Assembly: GCA_963761775.1 (NCBI GenBank)
Contig: CAVXIF010000003.1
Span: 62,001-126,000 of the forward strand
Length of the DNA: 64,000 nt
Source of the DNA: Parerythrobacter_A sp963761775
GTDB lineage: Bacteria > Pseudomonadota > Alphaproteobacteria > Sphingomonadales > Sphingomonadaceae
Reading direction: 5' to 3'
Shown here: one piece after another, positions 53,733-63,371 of the stretch
Numbering within the stretch: the first letter of the stretch is position 1
Layout of the letters: each line of letters begins with the position of its first letter
Notes under the pieces: model-generated
Told to the model about the DNA's origin: nothing
The model's database searches: none
What the model saw: the letters and a program-made list of their open reading frames with translations, nothing else
Made by a program: the position numbers and the translations under genes

Positions 53733-56700
53733 TCAGGCGGGAACCGGTTCGCCATCAGGCACTGCAATCGACGACGATGGCCCGGACCCGAACCAGCGGC
53801 GGAACCGGTCGCCTGCGCGTAACTGCAAGATGCACAGCGCCGGGATGAGCAATTGCAGCAGGATCGTGCCGAACAGCACGCCGAAGCCAAGGCTTGCGCT
53901 CATCGGGATCAGGAACTGGGCCTGAAGGCTGGTTTCCAGCGTAATGGGCAACACGCCCAGAAACGTGGTTACGGCGGTGAGCATGATCGGGCGGAAACGC
54001 GATTTCGCCGCGCCAACGATGGCTTCGATGCGGTCCATGCCCGTCGCCAGGTTCTCGTTCACGAAATCGATCAACACCAGCGATCCGTTGATGACCACGC
54101 CCGACAGCGCGATGATGCCGAACATCGAGAGGATGCCGACCGGGATGCCCAGCAACAGGTGCCCCAACAGCGCGCCGATGATGCCGAACGGGATCGCAGC
54201 CATGATGATCAGCGGTTGCCAATACGATTTGAACGGGATTGCGAGCAGCGCGTAGATCGCGACCAACGCCAGCGCGAACGCCACGCCAAGATCGCCGAAA
54301 CTCTCCTGCTGTTCTTCCTGCTCGCCGCCGAATTCGGCGACCAGCGCAGGATAGTCACTCCGTAATTCCGGCAGGATGCCCGCTTCCAAAACCTTGGCGA
54401 CGTCGTTCCCCGTGACCGTTTCATCCTCCACATCGGCAGTGATGGTGGTCACGCGGCGTCCTTCGTCCCGGCGGATGACGCTCGGCGCTTCGCTGAACGA
54501 CACTTCGGCCAGTGTTCCAACCGGTACTTGCCCCCCATTACCCGGCAATCCAGCCCCCGGTACCCGGACGCGATAGTTCTCGATATCAGCGATGGAATCG
54601 CGTTCGCTTTCGGGCAGGCGGACATAGACGCGCACATCTTCACGCCCGCGCTGTACCCGTACCGCTTCGGCGCCGAAGAATGCCGCGCGCACCTGTGCGG
54701 CCAGATCCTGGACCGTGATGCCCAACGTGCGCGCGGCGGGTTTCAGGCGCAGTTCGATTTCCTGCAAACCGGCATCGGCGTCGCTTTCGACATCGAACAC
54801 GCCGTCGATATCCGACAGGCTGCGCTGCAACCGTTCGCCGGCAATGACCAGTACCGCTTCGTCGGGATGGCTCAGCCGCACTGCGACGGGCGCGCCGAAC
54901 GACACGAGCGAGGAGGTAATCGACAAGGACCGTACCGCCGGAACATCGCCCAGTTCCTCGCGCCAGGCTTCCTCGAATTGCAGCGCGGAAATGTCGCGCT
55001 CGCCTGCCGACAGAAGGTTGTAGTTCACGGTTGCGAGATTAGCGGACAGCGTCTGGCTGATACCCTCCGGTCCGCCGCGCACGGCGGATGCGCCGATGGT
55101 GGTGTAGGTCGCATCGACAGGATCGCGTCCGCCTTCCAGTTCGGTCATGCGCACCCGCACCCGCTCGGCTGCGGCTTCGATTTCGGCCACCGTGGCCTCG
55201 GTGACGTTGATCGTTGCGCCCGCAGGCATTTCGAGCTGCGCGTTGATCGAGTTGCCTTCGATTTGCGGAAAGAACGCGACTTTCAGGATACCGGCGGGGA
55301 CCATCGCGACGAAGACGATGAGCAGCGCGATGCCGCTTGCCAACATAAGGTAGGGCATCCGCACGGCAAAGCGCAGCGCGCGGTCGAGCGGTCCCTGTAC
55401 GAATGCCTGGAAGCGGATGTCGACCCAGCGCTGGATGCGTTCGAAGAAGATCGTGACACGGTTCTTCGCTTGCTGGCCGGCGGCGGGCAAATGGCTAAGA
55501 TGATAGGGCAGGATAAGCATTGCCTCGATGACCGAAAGCAACAGCACCGCGACCACGACCTTGGGAATATCCGACAGGATTGCGCCAATACCGCCGCCGA
55601 CCGCGAACAGGGGCGAGAACGCAGCCACCGTGGTAAGCACTGCGAAGATCACCGGTTTTACTACGCGTTGCGTGCCTGCAATCGCCGCGCCCAGACCGCT
55701 ACGCCCGCTTTCGCGTTCGGCATAGATGTTCTCGCCCACCACCACCGCGTCGTCCACCACCAGCCCCAGCGCGAGGATGAAGCCGAACAGTGAGAACATG
55801 TTGATGCTGGACCCGAACAGGTCGAGCATGAAAATTGCGCCGATGAAGGTGACGCCGATCCCCACCGCCGTCCAGAATGCCAGCCGGACATCGAGGAACA
55901 GCGTCAGCGCCACCAGTACCAGAATGAGCCCGAGGATCGCATTGTCTATCAGCAGGCCGAGCCGGTCGTTGAGCAGTTGCGAGGTATCGTTCCAGACTTC
56001 GTAGGAAATGCCGGGTGGCGCATTGGGACCGAACTCCTCGGCGAGATGGGTCTTTACCGCGTCGGCAATGTCCAGAACACGCTCGTCGCTGGTGCGGAAG
56101 ACCTCGACGAACGCGACTGGCTTGCCGTTGAAGCGCGCGACGAGGTCGCTGTCCTCGAACCCGTCGGAAATGCTCGCTACATCGCGCAGTCGCAAGATGC
56201 GGCCATCGGCCGTCGTGCGCAGCGCAATTTCCCCGAAATCGCGCGCATCGTAATTGCGCCCGACCGTCCGGATGCGCACTTCACGCGTTGCGGTGTCGAT
56301 GGTGCCGGCGGGTGTGTCCAGACTGTCCGCGCCGACCGCGCGCTGGATATCGGTGAGTGACAGGCCGAGCGATTGCAGCCGGTCCTGATCCACTTCGATG
56401 CTGATCTCGTAATCGCGCACCGTGCTGGTATCGACGAAGCTGACATCGGGCAGGCCGGACAGCGCATCTTCCAGCTCGTAAGCCGTTTCCTTCAGCGTGC
56501 GTTCGGATACGTCGCCATAAATCGCGACCCGCAGCACGCTTTGCCGCGTGGTGACTTCGCGCACATTGGGTTCTTCGGCATCGTCGGGCAACGTCTGGAT
56601 CTGGTCGATCGCGGCCTTCACCTCGTCCAGCGCGCGCGCCATGTCGGCGCCCAGTTCCAGTTGCACCAGCACCGTGCCGACAGACTCGGACGCGGTCGCG

Positions 56701-57011
56701 GTGATGTCCTGCACCCCCTCGACGCTCTCGACCGCCTGCTCCACCTTCTGGATAACCGATTGCTCGATTTCTTCAGGAGTCGCGCCCGGATAGACGACGC
56801 TGACGCTGACCGTATCGAGGCTGGCCTCGGCGAACACTTCCTGCACGATGTTCTGGAAACTGATGACGCCCAGCACCAGCATGGCGACCATCAGCAGGTT
56901 CGCGGCAACGCCGTTGCGCGCCATATAGGCCACCACGCCGCGCCGGTCGCGGGCGCGCGTCGGCTGGTCGATGGGTGGGGTGTAGCCCGCCGGTGCTTCG
57001 TCCACCGCCAT
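53733..57011 (-). CDS. RND efflux pump inner-membrane permease
   Basis: A 1092-residue proton-driven resistance-nodulation-division permease. The first helix region is GVAANLLMVAMLVLGVISFQ. The porter domain holds TASESVGTVLVQLELGADMA, and the transmembrane proton-relay Asp pair is in LALGLVVDDAVVVGENIYAE. The C-terminal half repeats the pattern (GIIALSGVVINGSLVLIDFV). It is the third gene of a tripartite operon: outer-membrane channel, adaptor, permease. Only three bases separate it from the adaptor gene. The substrate range is unknown. The 72-base gap to the GntA-like gene has no obvious terminator. Confidence 0.93.
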   Translation of the reverse strand: MAVDEAPAGYTPPIDQPTRARDRRGVVAYMARNGVAANLLMVAMLVLGVISFQNIVQEVFAEASLDTVSVSVVYPGATPEEIEQSVIQKVEQAVESVEGVQDITATASESVGTVLVQLELGADMARALDEVKAAIDQIQTLPDDAEEPNVREVTTRQSVLRVAIYGDVSERTLKETAYELEDALSGLPDVSFVDTSTVRDYEISIEVDQDRLQSLGLSLTDIQRAVGADSLDTPAGTIDTATREVRIRTVGRNYDARDFGEIALRTTADGRILRLRDVASISDGFEDSDLVARFNGKPVAFVEVFRTSDERVLDIADAVKTHLAEEFGPNAPPGISYEVWNDTSQLLNDRLGLLIDNAILGLILVLVALTLFLDVRLAFWTAVGIGVTFIGAIFMLDLFGSSINMFSLFGFILALGLVVDDAVVVGENIYAERESGRSGLGAAIAGTQRVVKPVIFAVLTTVAAFSPLFAVGGGIGAILSDIPKVVVAVLLLSVIEAMLILPYHLSHLPAAGQQAKNRVTIFFERIQRWVDIRFQAFVQGPLDRALRFAVRMPYLMLASGIALLIVFVAMVPAGILKVAFFPQIEGNSINAQLEMPAGATINVTEATVAEIEAAAERVRVRMTELEGGRDPVDATYTTIGASAVRGGPEGISQTLSANLATVNYNLLSAGERDISALQFEEAWREELGDVPAVRSLSITSSLVSFGAPVAVRLSHPDEAVLVIAGERLQRSLSDIDGVFDVESDADAGLQEIELRLKPAARTLGITVQDLAAQVRAAFFGAEAVRVQRGREDVRVYVRLPESERDSIADIENYRVRVPGAGLPGNGGQVPVGTLAEVSFSEAPSVIRRDEGRRVTTITADVEDETVTGNDVAKVLEAGILPELRSDYPALVAEFGGEQEEQQESFGDLGVAFALALVAIYALLAIPFKSYWQPLIIMAAIPFGIIGALLGHLLLGIPVGILSMFGIIALSGVVINGSLVLIDFVNENLATGMDRIEAIVGAAKSRFRPIMLTAVTTFLGVLPITLETSLQAQFLIPMSASLGFGVLFGTILLQLLIPALCILQLRAGDRFRRWFGSGPSSSIAVPDGEPVPA

Positions 57012-57014
57012 CGC

Positions 57015-58322
57015 CTAGCGCGCAGCCCTTGCGGCGGCCGGACGCTCGACGCGCACGGCCATGCCGTTCACCGGTGCGCGCAGGGTGCTGGTAACGAGGC
57101 GGACCGCGCCGGACAGGCGCGGGATCGTGACGTATGCGGTATCGTCGGTGCGCTGCACGATGCGGGCTGGCACGATGGCGAGCTTGCCCTTGCGAACCAG
57201 CCAAAGGGTATCGTCCGAGCGCAAATGCTCCACCGGTACGGCGAGATAGGTACCGATGCTGGCCCCGGTAATCTGCGCCTGCACGAAACTGCCGAGCAGC
57301 AAAGGCGGCGCGCGCGTGCTTCCGTTGCTAGCTTCTTCATTTGCCTCCTGAATACGTCGCCCGCCACTTTGCGGATCGGGCACGCGCAGGAACACGTCGA
57401 TGAGGCGGGTCTGGTCGTCGCGCGCCGCATCGGCCCGCGCTACAAAGGCACTCCATTCGAAGCGGTCATCGCCGAAATCGAGCGAGACGCTGGCTGGAAT
57501 GCGGCCATCTCCACCACTGAACAGGCCCGGCACCAGCGCCGCCTGTGCTTCGGTCAGGCCGACGCGCACGTCGTAGCCATTGCGAGAAACCAGTTCACCC
57601 AGCGCTTGCCCCGGCTGCACCACTGCGCCGATTGCGGCGGTTTCGACCGCGACCGAGGCGGCGAACGGCGCACGGATCGTGGTGCGGCCAAGTGCCAGCT
57701 CGGCATCCGCCAGATTGGCTTGCGCGCGTTGCAGGGCGGCGCGCGCGCTGCGCAGCTGCGGTTCGCGGGTGGCAAGCCCGCCATTGCGCGGCGTCGAAGC
57801 CGTGGCGGCACGGCGCGTGCGTTGCAGATCAGCCGGCGGCAAGATTCGGCTGGCGTAATCGTCGCTGTCGATGCTGGCGGCGAAGCTGTTTTGCGTCCGG
57901 TCGTCGAACCGGTCGAGTTCGGTGCGCGCGATGCGAACCTCTTCCTCGGCTTGCAACACTGCAACACGTTGCGCCGCCACGTCCGCTCGCGCGCTTCGGA
58001 CACGGTTGGTATAATCCGCTGTTTCAAGACGTACGAGAACTGCGCCCGAACCCACGCTGCCGCCTTCGACGAATGCGGGGTTTACATAGGAAATGCGTCC
58101 CGAAACCTGCGCGGCGATGCTGACCGTCTCGCGTGCCTCCACCGCGCCGGACGCGGACACCACCAGCGGACCGGAGGCCAGCGGCAGAACCTGCGTTTCC
58201 ACCAGCGGCGCAGTCTGCACGCGCGTTTCCTGTTCGGGTTTTGGGCGCAGTACCCACATGATCGCGGCAATAGCGATTGCGCCGCCCAGCACCGTCAGGA
58301 CCAGTTTCAGCTGCTTACTCAT
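57015..58322 (-). CDS. RND efflux periplasmic adaptor (HlyD/MFP family)
   Basis: A 435-residue membrane-fusion protein bridging permease and outer-membrane channel. It has one N-terminal helix (LVLTVLGGAIAIAAIMWVL), a lipoyl-like half motif (VSIAAQVSGRISYVNPAFVE then GGSVGSGAVLVRLE), a long alpha-hairpin and a second half motif (GRTTIRAPFAASVAVE). The hairpin contains an insertion around residues 125-175. ATG 58322 overlaps the end of the TolC-type gene by eight bases. Confidence 0.92.
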   Translation of the reverse strand: MSKQLKLVLTVLGGAIAIAAIMWVLRPKPEQETRVQTAPLVETQVLPLASGPLVVSASGAVEARETVSIAAQVSGRISYVNPAFVEGGSVGSGAVLVRLETADYTNRVRSARADVAAQRVAVLQAEEEVRIARTELDRFDDRTQNSFAASIDSDDYASRILPPADLQRTRRAATASTPRNGGLATREPQLRSARAALQRAQANLADAELALGRTTIRAPFAASVAVETAAIGAVVQPGQALGELVSRNGYDVRVGLTEAQAALVPGLFSGGDGRIPASVSLDFGDDRFEWSAFVARADAARDDQTRLIDVFLRVPDPQSGGRRIQEANEEASNGSTRAPPLLLGSFVQAQITGASIGTYLAVPVEHLRSDDTLWLVRKGKLAIVPARIVQRTDDTAYVTIPRLSGAVRLVTSTLRAPVNGMAVRVERPAAARAAR

Positions 58323-59868
58323 TGGCTGTCTCCGGCGGCGTTTCGGCTGCATTGTCGGTCGAGGGTGCGAACACAGGTTCGAGCGCGACGGGTTCGCCCG
58401 CCCAATCGCCACCCAGCGCGCGATGCACGCCAAGGCGTGCCAAGGCAACGTCGCGTCCCGCGCCCGACAGGCTGGATTCTACCTGCCGCACCGCGCGCAC
58501 CGCATCGAGATAGGCGGTGTAGGCACCCACACCGCTGCGGAAGCGGGCGGCCTGCAAGTCTGCCGAGGCTTCCGCTTCGGCAAGCTGGTCCAGCACCAGA
58601 CGGTATCGCTGGCGTTGCTCCTCATACTCTGCATTTGCCGCCGCAACCTCGCCATAGGCGCGCAAGACCGCGCGGGCATATCCGGCGGCGGCTTCATCAT
58701 ATGTGGCGCGTGCAGCGTCGATATTCGCCCCGATGCGTCCGGCATTGAACAGGGGCGCGGTGAGGTTTGAGGCGAGCGACAGCGCCCAGTTGTCGATGAT
58801 ATCGAACGCGCCCAGCGGGCCGCCAGCCTGCGTGCCGAGCGAACCGGTCAGCCGGATCGCCGGATAGCGTTCCGCCCGCCGTGCGCCGACGCGCAGCCGT
58901 GCCGATTCAAACCGCGTATAGGCCGCCGCGACATCGGGGCGCTGCGACAGCAGTTCGACCGGCAGGCCGGACGGAACCTGATCGAACACCAGGCGTGGCC
59001 GAAGCGCGGTGTCGAGGCGGCTATCCACCGCCTGTGGCACATCGCGCAGCACCAGCGCGAGGCGGCTGGTGGCATTGCGCAGCGCACTTTCCCGCACCGG
59101 CAGGCTGGCCTGGGCCACGCGCAAATCCTGCCGCACGCGATACAGTTCGAAACTCTCGCCAAGCCCGCGCGCAAAGCGGTCTTCGGCGCGGGCCACGCGG
59201 TCGGTCAGGATATCGACGCTTGCCAGCGTCAGTTCGATCTGGCGACGGCCATCGACGATTTCGAAATAGGTGGAGATGGCCTCGGCAGCGGCGGCAAGCT
59301 TGACAGTCTGCACGTCGAATGCCGCCGCCTGTGCATCCGAACGCGCGGCAAGTGCATCGTTCAGGACGCGCCCGAAGATATCGACCTCGTAGGACGCTGC
59401 GACGCCGATGCCGTAGTTCTCGACCTGCAAGCGCGTCGGCGCGGCGATTTGTGCATCCGGCGGAAGCGTCGGCGCATCGCCATCGCCGGCAGGGGCCGCC
59501 TGACCGAAACTGCCGAAGCCGGACCCCGCCAATGGCGAGTCCGAAAAACTGGCGCCCAGGGTGGCGTCGAGCGAGGGAAGCTGCGTCGACCGGGCGACGC
59601 GTGCTTGCGCATTGGCCCGCGCCAGCCGTGCTGCTGCCTCGGCTATGTCGAGATTGCGCGCCAGCGCACGCGATACGACGGCATCCAGCACCGGATCCTC
59701 GAAACCGGTCCACCACTGCGCAGGACGGTATTCGCCCGCGATCTCCACTTTCGGGAATGCATCGGGCAGGGCGGCCACGGCAACCGGCATTTCGGGCGGC
59801 GGCGCAAAATTGGTACAGCCGGACATTGTAGCGGAAATCAATCCGGCAAGGACGATGGCGCGCCGCAT
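58315..59868 (-). CDS. Outer-membrane efflux lipoprotein, NodT/TolC family
   Basis: A 517-residue outer-membrane channel. The lipobox GLISATMSGC marks a lipoprotein, and the two OEP repeats are visible (ARNLDIAEAAARLARANAQA and later AAAGYARAVLRAYGEVAAAN). Segments FSDSPLAGS and SYEVDIFGRV are typical of the NodT group. It is the first gene of the pump operon. ATG 59868 is preferred because it places the lipobox at residues ~11-20. The C-terminal tail is acidic and low-complexity. Confidence 0.92.
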   Translation of the reverse strand: MRRAIVLAGLISATMSGCTNFAPPPEMPVAVAALPDAFPKVEIAGEYRPAQWWTGFEDPVLDAVVSRALARNLDIAEAAARLARANAQARVARSTQLPSLDATLGASFSDSPLAGSGFGSFGQAAPAGDGDAPTLPPDAQIAAPTRLQVENYGIGVAASYEVDIFGRVLNDALAARSDAQAAAFDVQTVKLAAAAEAISTYFEIVDGRRQIELTLASVDILTDRVARAEDRFARGLGESFELYRVRQDLRVAQASLPVRESALRNATSRLALVLRDVPQAVDSRLDTALRPRLVFDQVPSGLPVELLSQRPDVAAAYTRFESARLRVGARRAERYPAIRLTGSLGTQAGGPLGAFDIIDNWALSLASNLTAPLFNAGRIGANIDAARATYDEAAAGYARAVLRAYGEVAAANAEYEEQRQRYRLVLDQLAEAEASADLQAARFRSGVGAYTAYLDAVRAVRQVESSLSGAGRDVALARLGVHRALGGDWAGEPVALEPVFAPSTDNAAETPPETANE

Positions 59869-60001
59869 CAGCGGTCCTGCAAGTATCGTGAGCGCGGCAT
59901 TGCCAAGGCGATAGTTAATGCACGGTTTGCGGTCAATCGTATCGCGATTGCTTGCAATAGCAGACTTTGACAAGGGTTTGCGGTGGTTGTTTGCGCGAAG
60001 G

Positions 60002-61297
60002 TCAAACAGTGCAGAAATGCGTATCGCTATCCTTGGTGAAGGCGTCGCTGAAGTCCGCAAGATCAGGAATGCGCCCGAAGGCAATTTTCGCGCCGAGATA
60101 ACCCCCGGGCAGATCGACCCTTGGTCCTATCGACGCCGCGTTGGGGCCATGTCTTGCCCGTAATTCGTCCAGCGCATCGCTCAACGCATCGCGCCTGTCA
60201 TGTGTCGGTTCGGTCGCTGCGAAAAGATCGCCCTGCTGCGTGTCTTCCTGCGTCAGGCCGTGCAACATGACGCTGACCGAGCGGGGTCGGGCCGGTCCGT
60301 CGCAATCGAACCGGTCGACCAGTTCGGTAAGGTGGGACAACAACGTGAGATCGTCGCGGGCCGGATCGAAAACCAGTTCGGACGACCAGCGCGCGTCTTT
60401 CGAGGCGTGGCGACCGCCGGAGCCGTAGCGCGTATCGCGCGCGCCCAGCGTCATTTTCGTTGCACGGTATCCGGCACGCCGCAGCCGCCTTGCCGCGCTG
60501 AGCACCAGTTGTCTGCCACAAGCACGAACACCGCGCGCGTTGCGCCAGTCCTTGGTCAGTATCCGGCTATGCCCGAACATCCGCTTGGTCGTGGCGGGTC
60601 GATCGTATGTCAGACCATGCAGTGCATTCCAGAACCGTTCGCCCTCGATACTGCCCCAGATCGCGCGCGCGCGCTTGGGTTCGACGTGCCAGAGCGCGCA
60701 GACGTCCGCGACACCCGCCGCTTTCAGACGCGCTTCCATGCCGTCCGATATGCCGGGCAGGGTCCGAAGGGGCATTCCCACGATGCGCTTTTGCAGCTCG
60801 TCCGCACGCCATACGCTCGCCCCGTCCGGCTTGCAGCTTTCTGCCGCAACCTTGGCCAGCATTTCGGTCGGCGCGACGCCGATGGAGCAGGTCAGCGTCG
60901 GTCCGAAAGCGCCACGCAGGGCGGTCTTGATCCGTTGGATCAAGGCGGCGGCATCGTCCGCTTCGCTTTGGACCAGATCGCACACCAGTTCGTCGATCGA
61001 GCGCACTTCGCCAACCGGCACGCACCGTTCGATGACTGCCAGGACGCGGTGGTGCAGCCGGACATAGGCATCGGGCCGCGCCACCACGAACGTGCATTCG
61101 GGCAGGACCTCCCGTGCGGCATCGATCCGCGAATGAGACGGGACGCCAGCGGCCTTCGCCTCCCGGCTCAGCGCGACGCATGCGGCATTCGGCGCGTCGA
61201 TCGGCACCACGCCGACCGGCTTTCCGCGCAGGGCAGGGTTGAAATGCTGTTCGGCACTGGCGAAGAAGCTGTCGAAATCGAGATAGAGCTTGGTCAT
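60002..61297 (-). CDS. Y-family DNA polymerase
   Basis: A 431-residue translesion polymerase of the DinB/UmuC class. Metal-binding residues are seen in LYLDFDSFFASAEQ (D7, D9) and in VRSIDELVCDL (D-E pair near residue 102). The thumb helix-hairpin-helix (LRTLPGISDGMEARLKAAGV) and the little-finger region (MFGHSRILTKDWRNARGVRA, ending LGAKIAFGRIPDLADF) follow. No lexA or imuA partner is adjacent. A LexA box was not recognised upstream. It is followed by the efflux operon after 133 bases. Confidence 0.9.
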   Translation of the reverse strand: MTKLYLDFDSFFASAEQHFNPALRGKPVGVVPIDAPNAACVALSREAKAAGVPSHSRIDAAREVLPECTFVVARPDAYVRLHHRVLAVIERCVPVGEVRSIDELVCDLVQSEADDAAALIQRIKTALRGAFGPTLTCSIGVAPTEMLAKVAAESCKPDGASVWRADELQKRIVGMPLRTLPGISDGMEARLKAAGVADVCALWHVEPKRARAIWGSIEGERFWNALHGLTYDRPATTKRMFGHSRILTKDWRNARGVRACGRQLVLSAARRLRRAGYRATKMTLGARDTRYGSGGRHASKDARWSSELVFDPARDDLTLLSHLTELVDRFDCDGPARPRSVSVMLHGLTQEDTQQGDLFAATEPTHDRRDALSDALDELRARHGPNAASIGPRVDLPGGYLGAKIAFGRIPDLADFSDAFTKDSDTHFCTV

Positions 61298-61458
61298 GGT
61301 TCTGGTCGCGGGCGAATCGTTTATGCGGTTGGTGGTTTATGATAGAACAAATTAGGAACAAACAGAAGAAGTATGAAGCCGGCACGTCAGCACGGTTGAC
61401 ACCTTCGCGCATTGCACCAAACTTGTCCGGACAACTTCCCAGCAACGAGGCTCCCCCC

Positions 61459-62674
61459 ATGCCGTCCGATCTGCCGCCGCCTTACACTGCGCTAACGCGC
61501 CATCCGATGATGCCGCAAACCAGCCATGACGAAGCGGCACGGTTCAACTTCCTGACGCATTTCAACCGCTTCCTGTCAGGCGCGATCGGCAAGGGAAACG
61601 CGCTGGCGTATGAACAGCAGGCCAAGCCTGCCTTCGCTGCGGAACACGGGCGCGAACCGGAGACGCGGCACGATGTGCGCGAAGCGATGAATGCGACCAG
61701 CTGGCACCGCACCTGGTCCGCGCTGAAACGCAATTCGATGGAAATGCGCCAGCACAATGGCCGCCAGACCGTGCTGCGCCAGATCGACAACCTGGATGCG
61801 GCGGCGGCGAAGTACAACGCGCAGTCGGGCCAGCTTGAACTGGACACCAGCGTCGATCAGCCTTGGTACCAGCGGGCGGTCGATATCCATTGCCAGCCCG
61901 GCGGCTATCACTCGGTGGAGCGCGAAGGCGACGTGGTTGCGGGTGCGAATTACGATATCGGCATCTTCGCCACCACCGGCGGCGCGCTGGGCGGGCTGAA
62001 CGATGGCGGCGGGCAGGCGGTGGTCGAATGGGCGAAGCGCGAGCGGCCCGATTGGCAACCGAAGCGCATCCTCGATATCGGCGCGACCGTCGGACACAAC
62101 GCGGTGCCCATCGCGCAGGCTTATCCCGACGCCGAAGTCATCGCCATCGACACCGCCGGCGCATCGCTGCGCTATGGCGCGGCGCGCGCGGCGGCGATGG
62201 GCGTCACCAATATCCGCTTCGTCCAGGCGAATGGCGAGGACCTGTCGCGCTGGGACGACGGCACGCTTCGACTGGGTCCAGACCACCATGTTCCTGCACG
62301 AGCTGAGCGCCAGGGCCATGCCGCGCCTGCTGGCCGAAGCGAACCGCGTGCTGGCACCGGGCGGGCTGATTTTGCACATCGAACAGCCGCAATATTCGGA
62401 CGACATGCCGCTGTTCGAACAATTCATGCGCGACTGGGATGCGTTCAACAACAACGAGCCGTTCTGGACCGCGATGCACGCGCAGGATCTGAAGCAGGTC
62501 ATGGCCGAGGCCGGTTTCCCGCAAGACAGCCAGTTCACCGTCGGTGTGCGCGCGGTGGTCGATCCCGAAATCTTCCCGCCATCGCCCGACGAGGCGGAGG
62601 AGGATTTCGGCCGCGCCGCCGTATGGAACGCCTATGGCGCCTGGAAACCTGCCGAACAGGCGCTTGCGGCGTGA
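61459..62674 (+). CDS. SAM-dependent methyltransferase (one-base frameshift)
   Basis: About 404 residues after repair. A long N-terminal helical region (ARFNFLTHFNRFLSGAIGKG and on) is followed by a class I methyltransferase: ILDIGATVGHNAVPIAQAYP (motif I), VIAIDTAGASLRYG (motif II) and WVQTTMFLHELSA (motif IV area). The frame changes near 62264, the C of ACGCTTCGAC being the likely extra base (DGT-FDWVQTTM). The span is 3n+1. ATG 61459 has GAGG eight bases upstream. The stop overlaps the GTG of the next gene (GTGA). The substrate is unknown. Confidence 0.82.
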
Positions 62675-63048
62675 GCGACGAACCTCTCGACTGGGTCGCG
62701 CTGGCGGGCAAGCGGGCCAGGGGCGAGCGCCCCGCCTTCTTCGACGAGCCGGCGCTGGATCGCCTCTATTCGGTCGTGTTTGCACTGGCGGGCGAGGTCT
62801 CCGTCTTGCGCGAACGGCTTGATACTGTCGAACGCCTGCTCGACGCCAAGGGTACCATCAGCCGCGCCGATATCGAGACCTACGAACCCGACCGCGAGGC
62901 AGGCGAGGAACGCGGCCTTGCCACCCGCGCCTACATCGCCCGCATCATGCGCGGCTTCCAGCAGGAGGCCGAAGCGATGGAAGCCGCTTCCCGTGGCGAG
63001 GGGGATCCGCCGCTGACCGAGCTCGTCGAGAAGCTGGGCAAGGAGTAG
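62671..63048 (+). CDS. Protein of unknown function coupled to methyltransferase
   Basis: A 125-residue protein starting with GTG 62671, which overlaps the methyltransferase stop (GTGA). It is acidic and mostly helical: FFDEPALDRLYSVVFALAGE then VSVLRERLDTVERLL suggests a coiled coil at about 30-58, followed by DIETYEPDREAGEERG and a helical C-terminus. No catalytic motif or known domain is seen. The tight coupling suggests a partner or specificity subunit of the methyltransferase (inference). Confidence 0.75.
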   Translation: MSDEPLDWVALAGKRARGERPAFFDEPALDRLYSVVFALAGEVSVLRERLDTVERLLDAKGTISRADIETYEPDREAGEERGLATRAYIARIMRGFQQEAEAMEAASRGEGDPPLTELVEKLGKE

Positions 63049-63053
63049 CCGCA

Positions 63054-63356
63054 ATGCCAGCCTATATGATCGTTACCGCCAAGATCGCCGACCGCGACGC
63101 CTTTATCGCCGGCTATGGCAAACGCGCCGCCGCGCTGGTCGAACAGTTCGGCGGCAAATACGTCCTGCGCGCGCCGGGTGCCGAATTGCTCGAAGGCGAT
63201 TTCGGGCAGGGTGCCAGCATGGTCGTTTCCGAATGGCCCGACCGCGCCGCGCTGGACCGGTTCTGGAACAGCCCCGAATATGCCGAAGCCAAGAAGTTGC
63301 GCGAAGGTATCGCGGAGGTGCAGGTGCTGGCCATCGAGGCGGACAGTCTGGGCTGA
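63054..63356 (+). CDS. DUF1330 domain protein
   Basis: A 100-residue ferredoxin-like (dimeric alpha/beta barrel) protein of the DUF1330 family: PAYMIVTAKIADRDAFIAGY, LVEQFGGKYVLRAPGAELLE and SEWPDRAALDRFWNSPEYAE. The family has no settled activity. It starts 5 bases after the preceding stop and so belongs to the methyltransferase unit. Confidence 0.9.
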   Translation: MPAYMIVTAKIADRDAFIAGYGKRAAALVEQFGGKYVLRAPGAELLEGDFGQGASMVVSEWPDRAALDRFWNSPEYAEAKKLREGIAEVQVLAIEADSLG

Positions 63357-63371
63357 AGCCCGACCGCATCG

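Noticed and set aside
56373..58748. A 791-codon open frame on the plus strand opposite the RND permease and adaptor genes
   Set aside because: It is antisense to two clear family members, spans their junction and has no domain of its own.
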